Origin: Crenobacter oryzisoli
GTDB taxonomy: Bacteria > Pseudomonadota > Gammaproteobacteria > Burkholderiales > Chromobacteriaceae
DNA length: 61,686 bases
Assembly (NCBI RefSeq): GCF_030385785.1
Contig: NZ_JAUEDK010000029.1
Location: 1-61,686, forward strand
Reading direction: 5' to 3'
In this document: in pieces, positions 49,579 to 61,618 of the stretch
How positions within the stretch are numbered: position 1 is the first letter of the stretch
How the letters are laid out: every line of letters starts with the position of its first letter
Made by a program: the position numbers and the translations under genes
Notes under the pieces: model-generated
Databases searched by the model: none
The model's input: only the letters and a program-made list of their open reading frames with translations
What the model was told of the DNA's origin: nothing

Positions 49579-52428
49579 TTACAGGCTGCGCGCTACTTCC
49601 ACGATTTCGAACACTTCCAGCACGTCGCCCTCATGGATGTCGTTGAAGTTCTTCAGCATCAGGCCGCATTCGTAGCCCTGCTTCACTTCCTTCACGTCGT
49701 CCTTGAAGCGCTTCAGCGAGTCGAGTTCGCCGGTGTGCACCACCACATGATCGCGGATCAGGCGAACCTGGGCCGAACGCTTGATCATGCCATCGGTCAC
49801 CATACAACCGGCAATGTTGCCGACCTTGGAGACCGGGATCACCTGACGGATCTCGACGGTACCTAGGATCTGCTCCTTCTTCTCCGGTGCCAGCATGCCC
49901 GACAGCGCAGCCTTCACATCATCGATGGCGTCATAGATGATGTTGTAGTAGCGGATGTCGATGTCGTTGCCTTCGGCCAGCTTGCGGGCGGCCGCGTCGG
50001 CACGCACGTTGAAGCCGATCATCACCGCCTTCGAGGCAATCGCCAAGTTGACGTCCGACTCGCTGATGCCACCCACGCCCGAGTGCAGGATCGACACGCG
50101 CACTTCGTCGGTCGACAGCTTCAACAGGCTGCCGGCCAGCGCTTCGTACGAACCCTGCACGTCGGCCTTGATGATCAGCGGCAGAGTCTGAACCTCGCCT
50201 TCGGCCATCTGGGCGAACATGTTCTCCAGCTTGGCAGCCTGCTGCTTGGCCAGACGCACGTCGCGGAACTTGCCGGCGCGGAACAGGGCGATTTCACGCG
50301 CCTTCTTCTCATCGGTCAGCACCATGGCGTCTTCACCCGCCTGCGGCACATCGGACAGACCGAGGATCTCGACCGGAATCGCCGGACCAGCTTCGTCCAC
50401 CGGCTTGCCGTTTTCGTCAACCATCGCACGGACACGGCCGAACGCGGTACCCGCCAGCACGATATCGCCCTTCTTCAGCGTACCGGACTGCACCAGCAGC
50501 GTCGCGACCGGACCGCGGCCCTTGTCGAGACGAGCCTCGACGATGATGCCCTTGGCCGGTGCGTCGACCGGAGCGACCAGCTCCAGTACTTCAGCCTGCA
50601 GCAGGATCGCTTCGAGCAGCGCATCGATGTTCAGGCCTTGCTTGGCCGACACTTCGATGAACTGGGTATCGCCACCCCAATCTTCCGGCACGACGCCATG
50701 ACTAGACAGTTCCTGACGGATACGTTCCGGGTTGGCACCCTGCTTGTCGATCTTGTTCACCGCAACCACGATCGGCACACCGGCCGCCTTGGCGTGGTGA
50801 ACTGCTTCGATAGTCTGCGGCATCACGCCGTCGTCGGCTGCTACCACCAGCACCACGATATCGGTCGCCTTGGCACCACGGGCACGCATCGCGGTAAACG
50901 CTTCGTGACCCGGGGTATCCAGGAAGGTGATCATCCCGCGTTCGGTTTCAACGTGGTAAGCACCGATGTGCTGGGTAATGCCACCTGCTTCGCCCGCGGC
51001 AACCTTGGCGCGACGGATGTAGTCGAGCAAGGAGGTCTTACCGTGGTCGACGTGACCCATCACGGTCACCACCGGCGCGCGCGGCAGCAATTCGACTTCC
51101 GCCTCGCCTTCCGGCTTCTCGAGGTAGGCTTCCGGATCGTCCGCCTGGGCGGCCTTGGCCTTGTGACCCATTTCCTCGACCAGAATGATCGCGGTTTCCT
51201 GATCAAGCACCTGGTTGATGGTCACCATCATGCCCATCTTCATCAGCACCTTGATCACCTCAGCAGCCTTCACGGCCATGCGGTGAGCGAGGTCTGCGAC
51301 GGTGATGGTTTCCGGCACCAGCACTTCGTGCACGATCGGCTCGGTCGGCGCTTGGAAGGCATGCTGACCGGCGTTCTTGTTACGGCCACCACGCTTCGAC
51401 TTCCAGTCGTTGCTGGAGTCGCCGCCACGGGTACGCAGGCCCTTGCCCTTGCCGCGACCGTCAGACCAGTCGCGACCGCCGCCACCCTTCTTGTTGCCAC
51501 CGCCGCCCGGCTTCTTGTCGTCGGAGCGCGGAGCCGGAGCACCACCACTCGGGCGGTTGGCCGAAGGTGCTGCCGCACCACCACCTGCCGGTGCCGCGCC
51601 TTGCGGGCGGCCAGTCGACAGCGGCGCACGCTGCGTCGGCGAAGCCGAGCGATGCTCGGCATTCGGACGACCCGAACGCGCGGCGTCGGCAGCAGCCGGC
51701 TTGGCCGGCTGAGCCACCGGCTTCGGCTGCTGAGCTGCCTGTTCGGCAGCGAGGCGTGCAGCTGCGCGACGCTCTTCGCGCTCAAGGCGCTCGCGCACCA
51801 AGGCTTCCTGACGGGCGCGCAGCTCGGAATGGCGACGGGCTTCGGCTTCACGCGCGGCAATTTCTTCGGCCGACAGAATCTGGGCCGGGGCGACCGGGGC
51901 TGCCGGGCGAGCCGGCGCGGCAGCCTTCGGCTTCTCTTCCACCTTCGGCGCCGGCTTAGCTTCGACCTTCGGCGCCTCCTTGACCGGCTCAGCCTTCGGC
52001 GCAGCCGGCTTCACTTCCGGCTTCGGCTCGACCTTCGGCACTTCGACCTTAGCTTCTTCCACGACCGGCTTCACCGGTTCGACCACCGGAGCAACCGGTG
52101 CCGCAGCAGCGGCCGGCTCGGCCGGACGGGCCACCGGCTTCTCTTCCGGCATCACCACCACGCGCTTCTTGCGGGTCTCCACCTTCACGGTGCTGCCGCC
52201 GGCGGTGTGGATCTCGCTGGTCTGCTTGCGGGTCACGGTCGCAACGCGCGCATCATCGCGGGCGCCGTGCGAGCGCTTCAGGTGCTCCAGCAAGCGGCCT
52301 TTGTCCTGTTCGGTAAGGGTGTCGTCCAGCGAGCCCTTGCTCACCCCGGCCGAACGCAACTGCTCGAGCAGGCGCTCCGGAGAGAGTCCGAGTTCATTGG
52401 CAAACTGTTTAACATTCGTCACTACCAT
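49579..52428 (-). CDS. infB: Translation initiation factor IF-2
   Basis: 949 residues from the ATG at 52428 (a TTG four codons earlier is unlikely; GGGAAG lies before the ATG). It is a GTPase that brings fMet-tRNA to the 30S subunit and promotes 50S joining. An IF2_N domain ([19 protein letters not shown]) is followed by a long Ala/Pro/Glu/Lys-rich linker with a Gly-rich basic stretch ([20 protein letters not shown]), a second IF2_N ([20 protein letters not shown]), then the G domain with [12 protein letters not shown] (near 456), DTPGHEAF and NKIDK, and the C-terminal IF2 domains. The linker length makes it larger than the E. coli protein (890). Confidence 0.97.
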   Translation of the reverse strand: MVVTNVKQFANELGLSPERLLEQLRSAGVSKGSLDDTLTEQDKGRLLEHLKRSHGARDDARVATVTRKQTSEIHTAGGSTVKVETRKKRVVVMPEEKPVARPAEPAAAAAPVAPVVEPVKPVVEEAKVEVPKVEPKPEVKPAAPKAEPVKEAPKVEAKPAPKVEEKPKAAAPARPAAPVAPAQILSAEEIAAREAEARRHSELRARQEALVRERLEREERRAAARLAAEQAAQQPKPVAQPAKPAAADAARSGRPNAEHRSASPTQRAPLSTGRPQGAAPAGGGAAAPSANRPSGGAPAPRSDDKKPGGGGNKKGGGGRDWSDGRGKGKGLRTRGGDSSNDWKSKRGGRNKNAGQHAFQAPTEPIVHEVLVPETITVADLAHRMAVKAAEVIKVLMKMGMMVTINQVLDQETAIILVEEMGHKAKAAQADDPEAYLEKPEGEAEVELLPRAPVVTVMGHVDHGKTSLLDYIRRAKVAAGEAGGITQHIGAYHVETERGMITFLDTPGHEAFTAMRARGAKATDIVVLVVAADDGVMPQTIEAVHHAKAAGVPIVVAVNKIDKQGANPERIRQELSSHGVVPEDWGGDTQFIEVSAKQGLNIDALLEAILLQAEVLELVAPVDAPAKGIIVEARLDKGRGPVATLLVQSGTLKKGDIVLAGTAFGRVRAMVDENGKPVDEAGPAIPVEILGLSDVPQAGEDAMVLTDEKKAREIALFRAGKFRDVRLAKQQAAKLENMFAQMAEGEVQTLPLIIKADVQGSYEALAGSLLKLSTDEVRVSILHSGVGGISESDVNLAIASKAVMIGFNVRADAAARKLAEGNDIDIRYYNIIYDAIDDVKAALSGMLAPEKKEQILGTVEIRQVIPVSKVGNIAGCMVTDGMIKRSAQVRLIRDHVVVHTGELDSLKRFKDDVKEVKQGYECGLMLKNFNDIHEGDVLEVFEIVEVARSL

Positions 52429-52462
52429 GCGTCTTCCCAAATCCTTCCATTTCAGCCTGCAA

Positions 52463-53941
52463 TCACTGGTTGAACCAGTGTTCGCGCGCTTTCATGATAA
52501 GCGAGCGGGCAGACTCAGCATCAATGCCGATCATGTCGACCAAGTCGTCCACCGCCAAATCGGCCAACTCATCGCGAGTGGTCACGTCGTTTTCGGCCAA
52601 CTTCCGCACCAGCTCGTCGGTCAGGCCTTCGAGGTTGCGTAGATCCTCGTTCACCGACTCCACCTTCTCTTCCGAGGCGATCGCCAAGGTCAAGATGGCA
52701 TCACGGGCACGGCTGCGCAGGTCGTTGACCAGCGCCTCGTCGAAGCCCTCGATTTCCAGCAATTCGGAAACCGGCACATAAGCCACCTCTTCCAGGGTGG
52801 CGAAGCCTTCCTGCACCAGCGTGGCAGCGGTGTCCTCATCGACGCCAAGGTGCTGCACGAAGGTATCACGCAACGCCGCATCCTCAGCCTGGGTTTTTTC
52901 TTCGGCCTCTTCGACGGTCATGATGTTCAAGTTCCATCCGGTCAGCTCGGCGGCAAGGCGCACGTTCTGTCCGCTGCGGCCGATGGCCAGCGCCAACTGT
53001 TCTTCGTCGACGACCACATCCATCAGGTGGTTGTCTTCGTCGATCATGATGCGATTCACTTCGGCCGGCGACAGCGCGTTAATCACAAACTGCGCCGGGT
53101 CCGGCGACCACAGAACGATGTCGACGCGTTCGCCAGCCAATTCCTGAGTCACCGCCTGGACGCGCGAACCACGCACACCAATGCAGGTGCCCTGCGGATC
53201 GATACGCGGATCATTCGACTTCACAGCGATCTTGGCTCGCATACCCGGATCACGAGCGGCTTCCTTGATCTCCAGCATGCCCTCTTCGATCTCTGGCACT
53301 TCCAGCTCGAACAGCTTGGCCAAGAATTCGCGCGAGGTACGCGACAGCACCAACTGCGGACCGCGACCGAGGCGATCGATGCGCAGCAGGAACGCCTTCA
53401 CGCGGTCGCCCACGCGCAGGTTTTCCTTCGGGATCATCTGATCGCGCGGCAGCACGGCTTCGAGCTTGCCGCATTCGATGATGGCGTTACCACGTTCGAT
53501 GCGCTTGACGGTACCGGTAATCAGATGCTCGCGGCGCTGCAGGAAGTCGTTGAGGATCTGTTCACGCTCTGCGTCGCGGATCTTCTGCAGAATGACCTGC
53601 TTGGCGGTCTGCGCACCAATGCGGCCGAACTCGACAGCTTCCATCGGATCTTCGATCACGCTACCGATTTCGGCGCGCGGGTCGCGCTCGCGCGCTTCTT
53701 CCAGCGTCATTTCACGATCCGGCACCTCAAGCAGATCGTCCTCGACCACCGTCCAGCGACGGAAGCTCTGGTGGGTACCGGTGTGGCGGTCGATCTCAAC
53801 GCGCACGTCCAGATCGTCTTCATTGAATTTTTTCTTGGTTGCCGAAGCGAGCGCCAGCTCAAGAGCGGAAAACACCACTTCCTTGCTAACGTTCTTCTCA
53901 CTCGCCAAGGCGTCAACCAGCAACAAAATCTCGCGGCTCAT
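52463..53941 (-). CDS. nusA: Transcription termination/antitermination factor NusA
   Basis: 492 residues; GGAGG precedes the ATG. It binds RNA polymerase and modulates pausing, termination and antitermination. N-terminal domain (residues 1-125), S1 domain ([20 protein letters not shown]), KH1 ([15 protein letters not shown]), KH2 ([18 protein letters not shown]), and two C-terminal acidic repeats with helix-hairpin-helix character ([42 protein letters not shown]), as in E. coli NusA. It lies 34 bases before infB. Confidence 0.98.
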   Translation of the reverse strand: MSREILLLVDALASEKNVSKEVVFSALELALASATKKKFNEDDLDVRVEIDRHTGTHQSFRRWTVVEDDLLEVPDREMTLEEARERDPRAEIGSVIEDPMEAVEFGRIGAQTAKQVILQKIRDAEREQILNDFLQRREHLITGTVKRIERGNAIIECGKLEAVLPRDQMIPKENLRVGDRVKAFLLRIDRLGRGPQLVLSRTSREFLAKLFELEVPEIEEGMLEIKEAARDPGMRAKIAVKSNDPRIDPQGTCIGVRGSRVQAVTQELAGERVDIVLWSPDPAQFVINALSPAEVNRIMIDEDNHLMDVVVDEEQLALAIGRSGQNVRLAAELTGWNLNIMTVEEAEEKTQAEDAALRDTFVQHLGVDEDTAATLVQEGFATLEEVAYVPVSELLEIEGFDEALVNDLRSRARDAILTLAIASEEKVESVNEDLRNLEGLTDELVRKLAENDVTTRDELADLAVDDLVDMIGIDAESARSLIMKAREHWFNQ

Positions 53942-53990
53942 GCCATCCTCCGAATTTGGGCCCTATGTTTCGTGGCCAACGTCCTGCCGA

Positions 53991-54416
53991 TCAGAACTCC
54001 GGCTCAAGCCGGGCCTTGTCGATATTGGACAGGGGGATCGCCACGGTGCGGCCGTCGATCTCGAGCATTACTGCTCCGTCTTCGACGCCCGCAAGACGAC
54101 CGACAAACCGCTTCTGCTGCTCAATAGGCAGCCGGGTACGCACGATCGCCAGTTGACCTGCGAAGCGGATAAAATCCGCTTCTTTCTTCAGCGGACGGTC
54201 GAGCCCCGGCGACGACACTTCCAGTCGCGAGTAATCGACGTTCTCCACCGTGAACAGACGGGTTAGGTGGTTACTGACCTGCACGCAGTCTTCGACGGTG
54301 ATACCTTGAGGCTTGTCGATGAACACGCGAAAACCGCCACCATTCATCAGCTCAAAGTCGACCAGCTCGTAGCCCAACCCCGGCAGGGTGTTTTCAAGCA
54401 GCAAACGGACATCCAT
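53991..54416 (-). CDS. rimP: Ribosome maturation factor RimP
   Basis: 141 residues from the ATG at 54416. RimP assists early 30S assembly. The N-terminal domain has [17 protein letters not shown] and [16 protein letters not shown], and [20 protein letters not shown] is the family signature. It starts the operon here. E. coli has the initiator tRNA gene metY ahead of it; no tRNA is visible here. A terminator hairpin lies just upstream. Confidence 0.95.
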   Translation of the reverse strand: MDVRLLLENTLPGLGYELVDFELMNGGGFRVFIDKPQGITVEDCVQVSNHLTRLFTVENVDYSRLEVSSPGLDRPLKKEADFIRFAGQLAIVRTRLPIEQQKRFVGRLAGVEDGAVMLEIDGRTVAIPLSNIDKARLEPEF

Positions 54417-54429
54417 TGCGTTTTCCAGA

Positions 54430-54456
54430 AACAAAAAATGGGCGAAACGCCCATCT
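54430..54456 (-). terminator. Leader terminator immediately upstream of rimP
   Basis: On the minus strand ATGGGCG-TTT-CGCCCAT is followed by TTTTTTGTTT, a complete intrinsic terminator, only about 15 bases before the rimP start. No gene ends there on this strand, so it can only act on the operon's own leader. TAAAAT at about 54471-54476 on the minus strand is a possible -10 for a promoter just upstream. Confidence 0.75.
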
Positions 54457-54682
54457 CTAAATAGCCACGATTTTAACGCATTTCCAAGGAAAAGGAAACC
54501 TACGCACCCAGGCGCGGGCCAAGCCCTGCTCGGCCATACCCTTTGCGACGGACGGGCGTTCCGGTACATTCACTTATCCCGCTTGCGTTAGCATGGCGGG
54601 CAACATAACAAAAAGATATACCCGAGGCCAAGCGTCATCGCGACGACTTGCCCGTTCACAGCACGATGGAGAAACCTTAAAC

Positions 54683-56362
54683 ATGGAAAAAATCTGGCTG
54701 AAAAATTACCAGAATGGGGTCGCACCAGAAATCGACGTGAACCAGTTCCGCTCGGTGGTTGAGGTGTTCGAGAAGAGCGTCGCTAAATTCCGCGATCGGC
54801 CGGCACTGGCCAACATGGACAAGATCATGTCCTACGGGGAACTCGACCGGCTTTCGGCCGACTTCGCCTCCTTTCTGCAGCATCGGCTCAAGCTCGGCAA
54901 AGGCGAACGGGTCGCCATCATGATGCCGAACCTGCTGCACTACCCGATCAGCGTGTTCGGCGTACTGCGCGCCGGACTGACCGTGGTCAATGTCAACCCG
55001 CTTTACACACCGCGCGAACTGGAGCACCAGCTCAACGACTCGGGCGCCACCACCATCGTCATCCTAGAAAACTTCGCCAGCGTACTGGAAGAAGTACTGC
55101 CACGCACCGGCATCAAGAACGTGATCGTCGCCTCACTCGGCGATATGCTCGGTTTTCCCAAGTCGCTTATCGTCAACTTCGTGGTCCGCAAGATCAAGAA
55201 GCTGGTTCCTGCCTGGCGTATCCCCAACCACGTCCGCTTCACCGATGCCCTCAACATTGGAGCACACCAACCGCACACCAAGGTCGAGATTGATCATGAG
55301 GACATCGCCTTCCTGCAATACACCGGCGGAACGACCGGCGTCTCCAAGGGGGCGATGCTGATTCACCGCAACATCATCGCCAATATGCTGCAAGCTGGCG
55401 AATGGGTAAAGCCAGTGGTACGCGAGGGACAAGAGGTAATCGTTACCGCCCTGCCGCTCTACCACATCTTTTCCCTCACCGCGAACCTGATGGTATTCAC
55501 CGAAGTTGGAGCGATGAATGTCCTGATCACCAATCCACGCGATATTCCGAGCTTTATCAAGGAGCTGAAAAAGTACAAGGTCACCGCGATGACCGGGGTA
55601 AACACGCTGTTCAACGCCTTGCTACACAACCCGGAATTCAAGACGGTGGATTTCTCCAGCTGGCACCTGGCACTAGGCGGCGGCATGGCCGTGCAGAGGA
55701 CAGTGGCCGAAAAGTGGAAAGAGATCACTGGCGTGACACTATCCGAAGCCTACGGCCTGACCGAGACTTCGCCGGCCGCCTGCATAAACCCGCTCGACCT
55801 ACCGGAGTACAACGGCACCATCGGCTTACCGGTACCGTCGACCGAGATCCAGATCCGCGACATCGAGGGCAAGGAAGTGCCGCTCGGCGAACCGGGCGAA
55901 CTATGGGTAAAAGGCCCCCAGGTGATGAAGGGCTACTGGAAGCGTCCGGACGAGACCGCCAAGGTGATTGATCAGGACGGCTACCTCGCCACCGGCGACA
56001 TGGCCATGGTGACGATGGATGGCTTCGTCAAACTGGTCGATCGCAAGAAAGACATGATCCTGGTGTCGGGCTTCAATGTCTACCCGAACGAGATCGAAGA
56101 CGTAGTCGCCTCGCTACCAGGCATACTGGAAGTCGCATGTATCGGCATCCCCGACGAGAAGTCCGGCGAGGTAGTAAAGTTGTATGTGGTGAAAAAAGAC
56201 CCAGCGTTGACCGAGAAGGATGTGATCGACCATTGCCGCAAGAACCTGACTGGCTACAAGGTTCCCAAGCAGGTCGAGTTCCGCTCCGAATTACCAAAGA
56301 CCAACGTCGGCAAGATCCTGCGCCGGGCTCTGCGCGACGAAGCCGCCAAACAGGCGGCCTGA
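54683..56362 (+). CDS. fadD: Long-chain-fatty-acid--CoA ligase
   Basis: 559 residues from the ATG at 54683; E. coli FadD has 561. It is an AMP-forming enzyme that activates fatty acids to acyl-CoA at the inner membrane. P-loop YTGGTTGVSKGAML (near residue 213), EAYGLTETSPAA (near 358), YLATGDMAMV, DRKKDMILVSGFNVYPNEIED (FACS signature), and the catalytic lysine in LPKTNVGKILRRALRDE. It is monocistronic, with a terminator at 56383, and divergent from rimP. Confidence 0.94.
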   Translation: MEKIWLKNYQNGVAPEIDVNQFRSVVEVFEKSVAKFRDRPALANMDKIMSYGELDRLSADFASFLQHRLKLGKGERVAIMMPNLLHYPISVFGVLRAGLTVVNVNPLYTPRELEHQLNDSGATTIVILENFASVLEEVLPRTGIKNVIVASLGDMLGFPKSLIVNFVVRKIKKLVPAWRIPNHVRFTDALNIGAHQPHTKVEIDHEDIAFLQYTGGTTGVSKGAMLIHRNIIANMLQAGEWVKPVVREGQEVIVTALPLYHIFSLTANLMVFTEVGAMNVLITNPRDIPSFIKELKKYKVTAMTGVNTLFNALLHNPEFKTVDFSSWHLALGGGMAVQRTVAEKWKEITGVTLSEAYGLTETSPAACINPLDLPEYNGTIGLPVPSTEIQIRDIEGKEVPLGEPGELWVKGPQVMKGYWKRPDETAKVIDQDGYLATGDMAMVTMDGFVKLVDRKKDMILVSGFNVYPNEIEDVVASLPGILEVACIGIPDEKSGEVVKLYVVKKDPALTEKDVIDHCRKNLTGYKVPKQVEFRSELPKTNVGKILRRALRDEAAKQAA

Positions 56363-56382
56363 TTCGGCCGATCCTCACCCCC

Positions 56383-56406
56383 AGCCCGCCAAGTGCGGGC
56401 TTTTTT
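56383..56406 (+). terminator. Terminator of fadD
   Basis: AGCCCGC-CAAGT-GCGGGCT followed by TTTTT, 20 bases past the stop. Confidence 0.95.
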
Positions 56407-56515
56407 CATGCACGGACACGCCGATATCCACCAGAAGGACAAAGCCTGCGATAATCAAGCCCTTCCCGGCGCAAACGATCAGCGCCTCATTGAATTTCAG
56501 ACAACACTCACCACA

Positions 56516-57996
<1,481 letters not shown>

Positions 57997-58015
57997 GCGC
58001 TCGGCAGTCTGACAC

Positions 58016-58047
58016 AACGGCAGCTTCTATAGCTGCCGTTTGTATTT
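58016..58047 (+). terminator. Terminator of dapE
   Basis: AACGGCAGCT-TCTAT-AGCTGCCGTT, 10-bp perfect stem, then TGTATTTG; 20 bases past the stop. Confidence 0.8.
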
Positions 58048-58113
58048 GCACGACACCTACAGGCAGCGGAACCGCCCATCCCTCGCCGCACCGCCGCTCA
58101 AACAGCCTAGACA

Positions 58114-58146
58114 CAAAAACGGCAGCGTCACGACGCTGCCGTTTTC
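58114..58146 (-). terminator. Terminator of cysDN, usable on both strands
   Basis: AAAACGGCAGCGTC and GACGCTGCCGTTTT form a perfect 14-bp stem with a 2-base loop, A/T flanked, 18 bases past cysN. It shares ACGGCAGC with the dapE terminator. Confidence 0.85.
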
Positions 58147-58163
58147 ATGGATAAACCAGGCAC

Positions 58164-59600
58164 TTATTTCAGAAGCTGACTGATATCCTTTGCCTCCCAG
58201 TGCGGGAAGTACTTACGCACCAGCGCATTCAGTTCCAATTCGAACTCCCTGAAGCGAGTCAGTTCGTTCAGCGGCAGCGCATCACCCGTCAGCTCGGCCG
58301 CACCGACGATCATACCGGCCGCCGCCGTGGCATTGGTCATGCGGTCGATCACAATCAGACTGCCGGTGCCGCGGCATGCGGTATATGCATCGAACACCAC
58401 CGGTGCGTTGAATGCGATTCGTACCAACGCGATCTCGTTCAGTTTAAGCGTGTCGGCTTGACTTTCGGCCAGGCTGTTCACATCGATGCGATGCTCAATA
58501 CGCTCGATCCGGCCGAATACCGCCTTGCCGGCCAGCTTGAAGGTGTATTCCTTGCCGACCGTCAGCGGCTGCTCGTCCATCCACACCAAGTGCGCCTCGA
58601 CCATCTGCGCCACCTGCGGCGCCACCTCGCCAGTACGCACCAGCATATCGCCGCGCGACACATCGATTTCGCCTTCCAGCGTCAGCGTGATCGCCTGACC
58701 AACAAAAGCTTCCGGCAGATCCCCGTCCGCCGTGACGATTGCCTTCACACGGCTTTGCTTGCCCGACGGCAGCGCGGTTACCAAATCGCCGGGATGCACC
58801 GTGCCGGCAGCAATGGTGCCAGCAAAGCCACGGAAGTCCAAGTTCGGACGGTTGACGTACTGCACCGGCAAACGGAACGCGTCGAGCTCAGCCTTGCCGG
58901 ACACCTGCACCGATTCCAGCAGCTCCATCAGCGTCTCGCCCTGATACCAACGGGCCTTCTCGCTACGGCTGACCACATTGTCGCCGCGCAGCGCCGAAAT
59001 CGGCACGAAGCGGATATCCGGAATTGCCAACTGTTGGGCGAACACTTGGTAGTCAGCGCGGATCTGTTCGAACACCTGCTGATCGAAGTCGACCAGGTCC
59101 ATCTTGTTTACCGCAACGATCACATGCTTGATGCCAAGCAGGCTCACGATAAAGCTGTGGCGGCGGGTTTGCGTCTGCACACCGCGGCGTGCGTCGATCA
59201 GGATGATCGCCAGGTCGCAAGTCGATGCACCCGTCGCCATATTGCGAGTGTACTGCTCATGGCCCGGGCAGTCGGCGATGATGAACTTGCGCTTCTCGGT
59301 AGAGAAGTAGCGGTATGCCACATCGATGGTGATGCCCTGCTCACGCTCGGCCTGCAGGCCGTCCACCAGCAACGCGAGGTCGATGTCGTCATCGGTGGTA
59401 TTGTACTTCTTCGAATCGCGCTGGATCGCGGCGAGCTGGTCTTCGAAGATCAGCTTCGAATCGTGCAACAGGCGACCGATCAGCGTCGACTTGCCATCAT
59501 CGACATTGCCGCAGGTGATGAAGCGCAGCAAGTCCTTGTTCTCGTGCTGCTTCAAGTAAGCCAGGATATCGCTGGCAATCAGTTCGGACTGATGAGACAT
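58164..59600 (-). CDS. cysN: Sulfate adenylyltransferase subunit 1 (GTPase)
   Basis: 478 residues. It is an EF-Tu-like GTPase that energises ATP sulfurylase. G1 [17 protein letters not shown] (residues 27-43), G3 [13 protein letters not shown] (near 113), G4 NKMDL (near 167), followed by beta-barrel domains. There is no C-terminal APS kinase, so it is CysN proper and not a CysNC fusion. It follows cysD by 66 bases in the same operon and makes APS with it for sulfate assimilation. Confidence 0.96.
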   Translation of the reverse strand: MSHQSELIASDILAYLKQHENKDLLRFITCGNVDDGKSTLIGRLLHDSKLIFEDQLAAIQRDSKKYNTTDDDIDLALLVDGLQAEREQGITIDVAYRYFSTEKRKFIIADCPGHEQYTRNMATGASTCDLAIILIDARRGVQTQTRRHSFIVSLLGIKHVIVAVNKMDLVDFDQQVFEQIRADYQVFAQQLAIPDIRFVPISALRGDNVVSRSEKARWYQGETLMELLESVQVSGKAELDAFRLPVQYVNRPNLDFRGFAGTIAAGTVHPGDLVTALPSGKQSRVKAIVTADGDLPEAFVGQAITLTLEGEIDVSRGDMLVRTGEVAPQVAQMVEAHLVWMDEQPLTVGKEYTFKLAGKAVFGRIERIEHRIDVNSLAESQADTLKLNEIALVRIAFNAPVVFDAYTACRGTGSLIVIDRMTNATAAAGMIVGAAELTGDALPLNELTRFREFELELNALVRKYFPHWEAKDISQLLK

Positions 59601-59666
59601 GGTGTTTCCAATCTAGCTTCGGCCAACGCGCAGACACTGCATGTTGGCGGTATCTTGGCGGCGGGC

Positions 59667-60581
59667 TTAGAAGTAGCCTTCCATCTTTTTCTTTTCCATC
59701 GATCCGGCCTGGTCGTGGTCGATCAGGCGCCCCTGGCGCTCACTGGTCTTGGTCAGCAGCATTTCCTGGATGATCTCCGGCAGCGTCGCCGCGCTCGACT
59801 CCACCGCGCCGGTCAGCGGATAGCAGCCCAGAGTGCGGAAGCGCACCTTGCGCATTTCCGGCACCTCACCCTGTCGCAGCGGCATCCGCTCGTCATCCAC
59901 CATGATCAGCATGCCGTCGCGATTTACTACCGGACGCTCAGCCGCGAAGTACAGCGGCACAATGTCGATGTTCTCGAGATAGATGTACTGCCAGATGTCG
60001 AGTTCGGTCCAGTTCGACAGCGGGAACACCCGGATGCTCTCGCCCTTGTTGATCTTGCTGTTGTAGATATTCCAGAGCTCGGGACGCTGGTTCTTCGGAT
60101 CCCAGCGGTGGTTCTGGTCGCGGAACGAGTACACTCGCTCTTTGGCTCGTGACTTCTCTTCGTCGCGGCGAGCACCGCCGAACGCAGCGTCGAACTTGTA
60201 CTTGTTCAGCGCCTGCTTCAAGCCTTCGGTCTTCATCACGTCAGTATGCTTGGCGCTACCGTGGCTGAACGGACCGATACCGGCCTTCACCCCGTCTTCG
60301 TTGATGTGCACCAACAGGTCCAGACCATACTTCTTCACCACATGGTCGCGGAAGGCGATCATGTCGCGGAACTTCCAGGTTGTGTCCACATGCAACAGCG
60401 GGAACGGCGGCTTGCCCGGGTAGAACGCCTTCAACGCCAGGTGCAGCATCACCGCCGAGTCCTTGCCGATCGAGTACAGCATCACCGGGTTTTCGAACTC
60501 GGCTGCTACCTCGCGAATGATGTGGATCGACTCCGCCTCCAGCTGCTTGAGGTGGGTGAGTCTTGCTTCACTGATATTCAT
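59667..60581 (-). CDS. cysD: Sulfate adenylyltransferase subunit 2
   Basis: 304 residues. It catalyses AMP transfer from ATP to sulfate. The PP-loop is [18 protein letters not shown] (near residue 36), with [33 protein letters not shown] and [14 protein letters not shown], all typical. It is first of the cysDN pair. No cysH, cysI or cysG is visible upstream, so the rest of the pathway is elsewhere. Confidence 0.96.
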   Translation of the reverse strand: MNISEARLTHLKQLEAESIHIIREVAAEFENPVMLYSIGKDSAVMLHLALKAFYPGKPPFPLLHVDTTWKFRDMIAFRDHVVKKYGLDLLVHINEDGVKAGIGPFSHGSAKHTDVMKTEGLKQALNKYKFDAAFGGARRDEEKSRAKERVYSFRDQNHRWDPKNQRPELWNIYNSKINKGESIRVFPLSNWTELDIWQYIYLENIDIVPLYFAAERPVVNRDGMLIMVDDERMPLRQGEVPEMRKVRFRTLGCYPLTGAVESSAATLPEIIQEMLLTKTSERQGRLIDHDQAGSMEKKKMEGYF

Positions 60582-61324
60582 GTTCGCCTGCGCAATCCGC
60601 CGGCCGCGCTGCCCCGCAACGCCCGGCTGTTTCTTTTATCGACAGCGCTAATCTAACGGTTGCAGCGAGCGGGATCAAAACCGAATAGATATATCAATAT
60701 GCGCTATGTGAATTCCCATTTAGTTCAACAAGGAATTAGCTGACTCAAGCAACGACACCACCGCTGCCACTACTACGCACAGTCACGGCCTCTCAACAAA
60801 CGACAACTCCCAACAAAGATCCTCTACGGCTCACCAAAGGCCAACGCGGGGATTCCGTGGCAGTTGTTACAAACTACTTTTTCACACCAAGAGACACTGC
60901 ACCACTCAATCCGAGCGATGCAAGCAACAAGAGGGCGCCGTCATTCCCACCACGGACCTCCATGCTGCCTACCTTCCCCGCTCAACAGCCACCGAGTCAA
61001 CAGTCGGCAGGCCATTCTCGCGCCACAATGACCGCCATAGTGGCCACCATCGGCACCGAACCGACCAGCTCCTACCAGACGATGACCCGGCAGCCCCCCC
61101 TTGCGAGCAGACCGGTCACCACTGGGCCAATGATTGGTAGCCCAATCTCGCTGACGCCTTGCCACCGGCCATTACTCCCTTTGCTCACTAGCAAATACCC
61201 CTCTACTGAGACCGCATAGCAAGACGCGACCAAGACCACGGGAGCGGCATCACGGGAGCGTTGAGAGACATGTGAAGGAATGCGGCGGGGTCGAGGGCAG
61301 GCGCGTTGCGGCGCGGTAAAGCAC
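60582..61324. other. Intergenic region between the rRNA operon and cysD, possible decayed gene
   Basis: 743 bases. The cysD promoter is at the left side. On the minus strand a frame from about 61250 to 60997 encodes hydrophobic segments on both sides of one TAG stop (61072-61074): EGYLLVSKGSNGRWQGVSEI then GLPIIGPVVTGLLARGG before it, ELVGSVPMVATMAVIVARE after it. No start codon with a ribosome binding site is evident. It may be a broken small membrane protein gene. A plus-strand frame at 60857-61219 is not protein-like. Confidence 0.3.
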
Positions 61325-61350
61325 AAAGCCCAGCTCTGAGAGCTGGGCTT
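61325..61350 (-). terminator. rRNA operon terminator
   Basis: AAGCCCAGCTCT-(GA)-AGAGCTGGGCTT, a long perfect hairpin just past the 5S gene; on the minus strand it is followed by TGTGCTTT. Confidence 0.9.
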
Positions 61351-61363
61351 GTGGTGTGGGGAG

Positions 61364-61477
61364 TCTGGCGGTGACCTACTTTCACATGGCGAATGCCACA
61401 CTATCATCGGCGCAGAGGCGTTTCACGGTCCTGTTCGGGATGGGAAGGCGTGGGACCACCTCGCTATGGCCGCCAGA
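61364..61477 (-). rRNA. rrf: 5S ribosomal RNA
   Basis: On the minus strand it begins TCTGGCGGCCATAGCGAGG and ends GTAGGTCACCGCCAGA, pairing as the terminal helix. The conserved GGTCCCACGCCTTCCCATCC and CCGAACAGG-GTGAAACG blocks are present. Length is about 114 bases; ends are approximate to a few bases. Confidence 0.95.
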
Positions 61478-61618
61478 CATTAACTTGTACAAACTGTCGA
61501 AGCCGAGCATCGTCACTGTTACTGACGCTGCCGTATTGAATTCAAGCGTTACTTGGTAATTGATTGCGTCTCGTCGCACATCACCTGTACTTCACACCAC
61601 GAAGTACCTCAAATGATA

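Noticed and set aside
50083-52473. 796-codon open frame antisense to infB
   Set aside because: Mirror of the infB repeat linker; no protein features of its own.
54417-54592. metY initiator tRNA ahead of rimP
   Set aside because: No cloverleaf or CAT anticodon arm with conserved T loop could be found.
58200-60152. 650-codon open frame antisense to cysDN
   Set aside because: Crosses two certain genes; no plausible start site.
60857-61219. 120-codon plus-strand frame between cysD and the rRNA operon
   Set aside because: Low-complexity Pro/Ser/Thr content and no ribosome binding site; the opposite strand is more protein-like.
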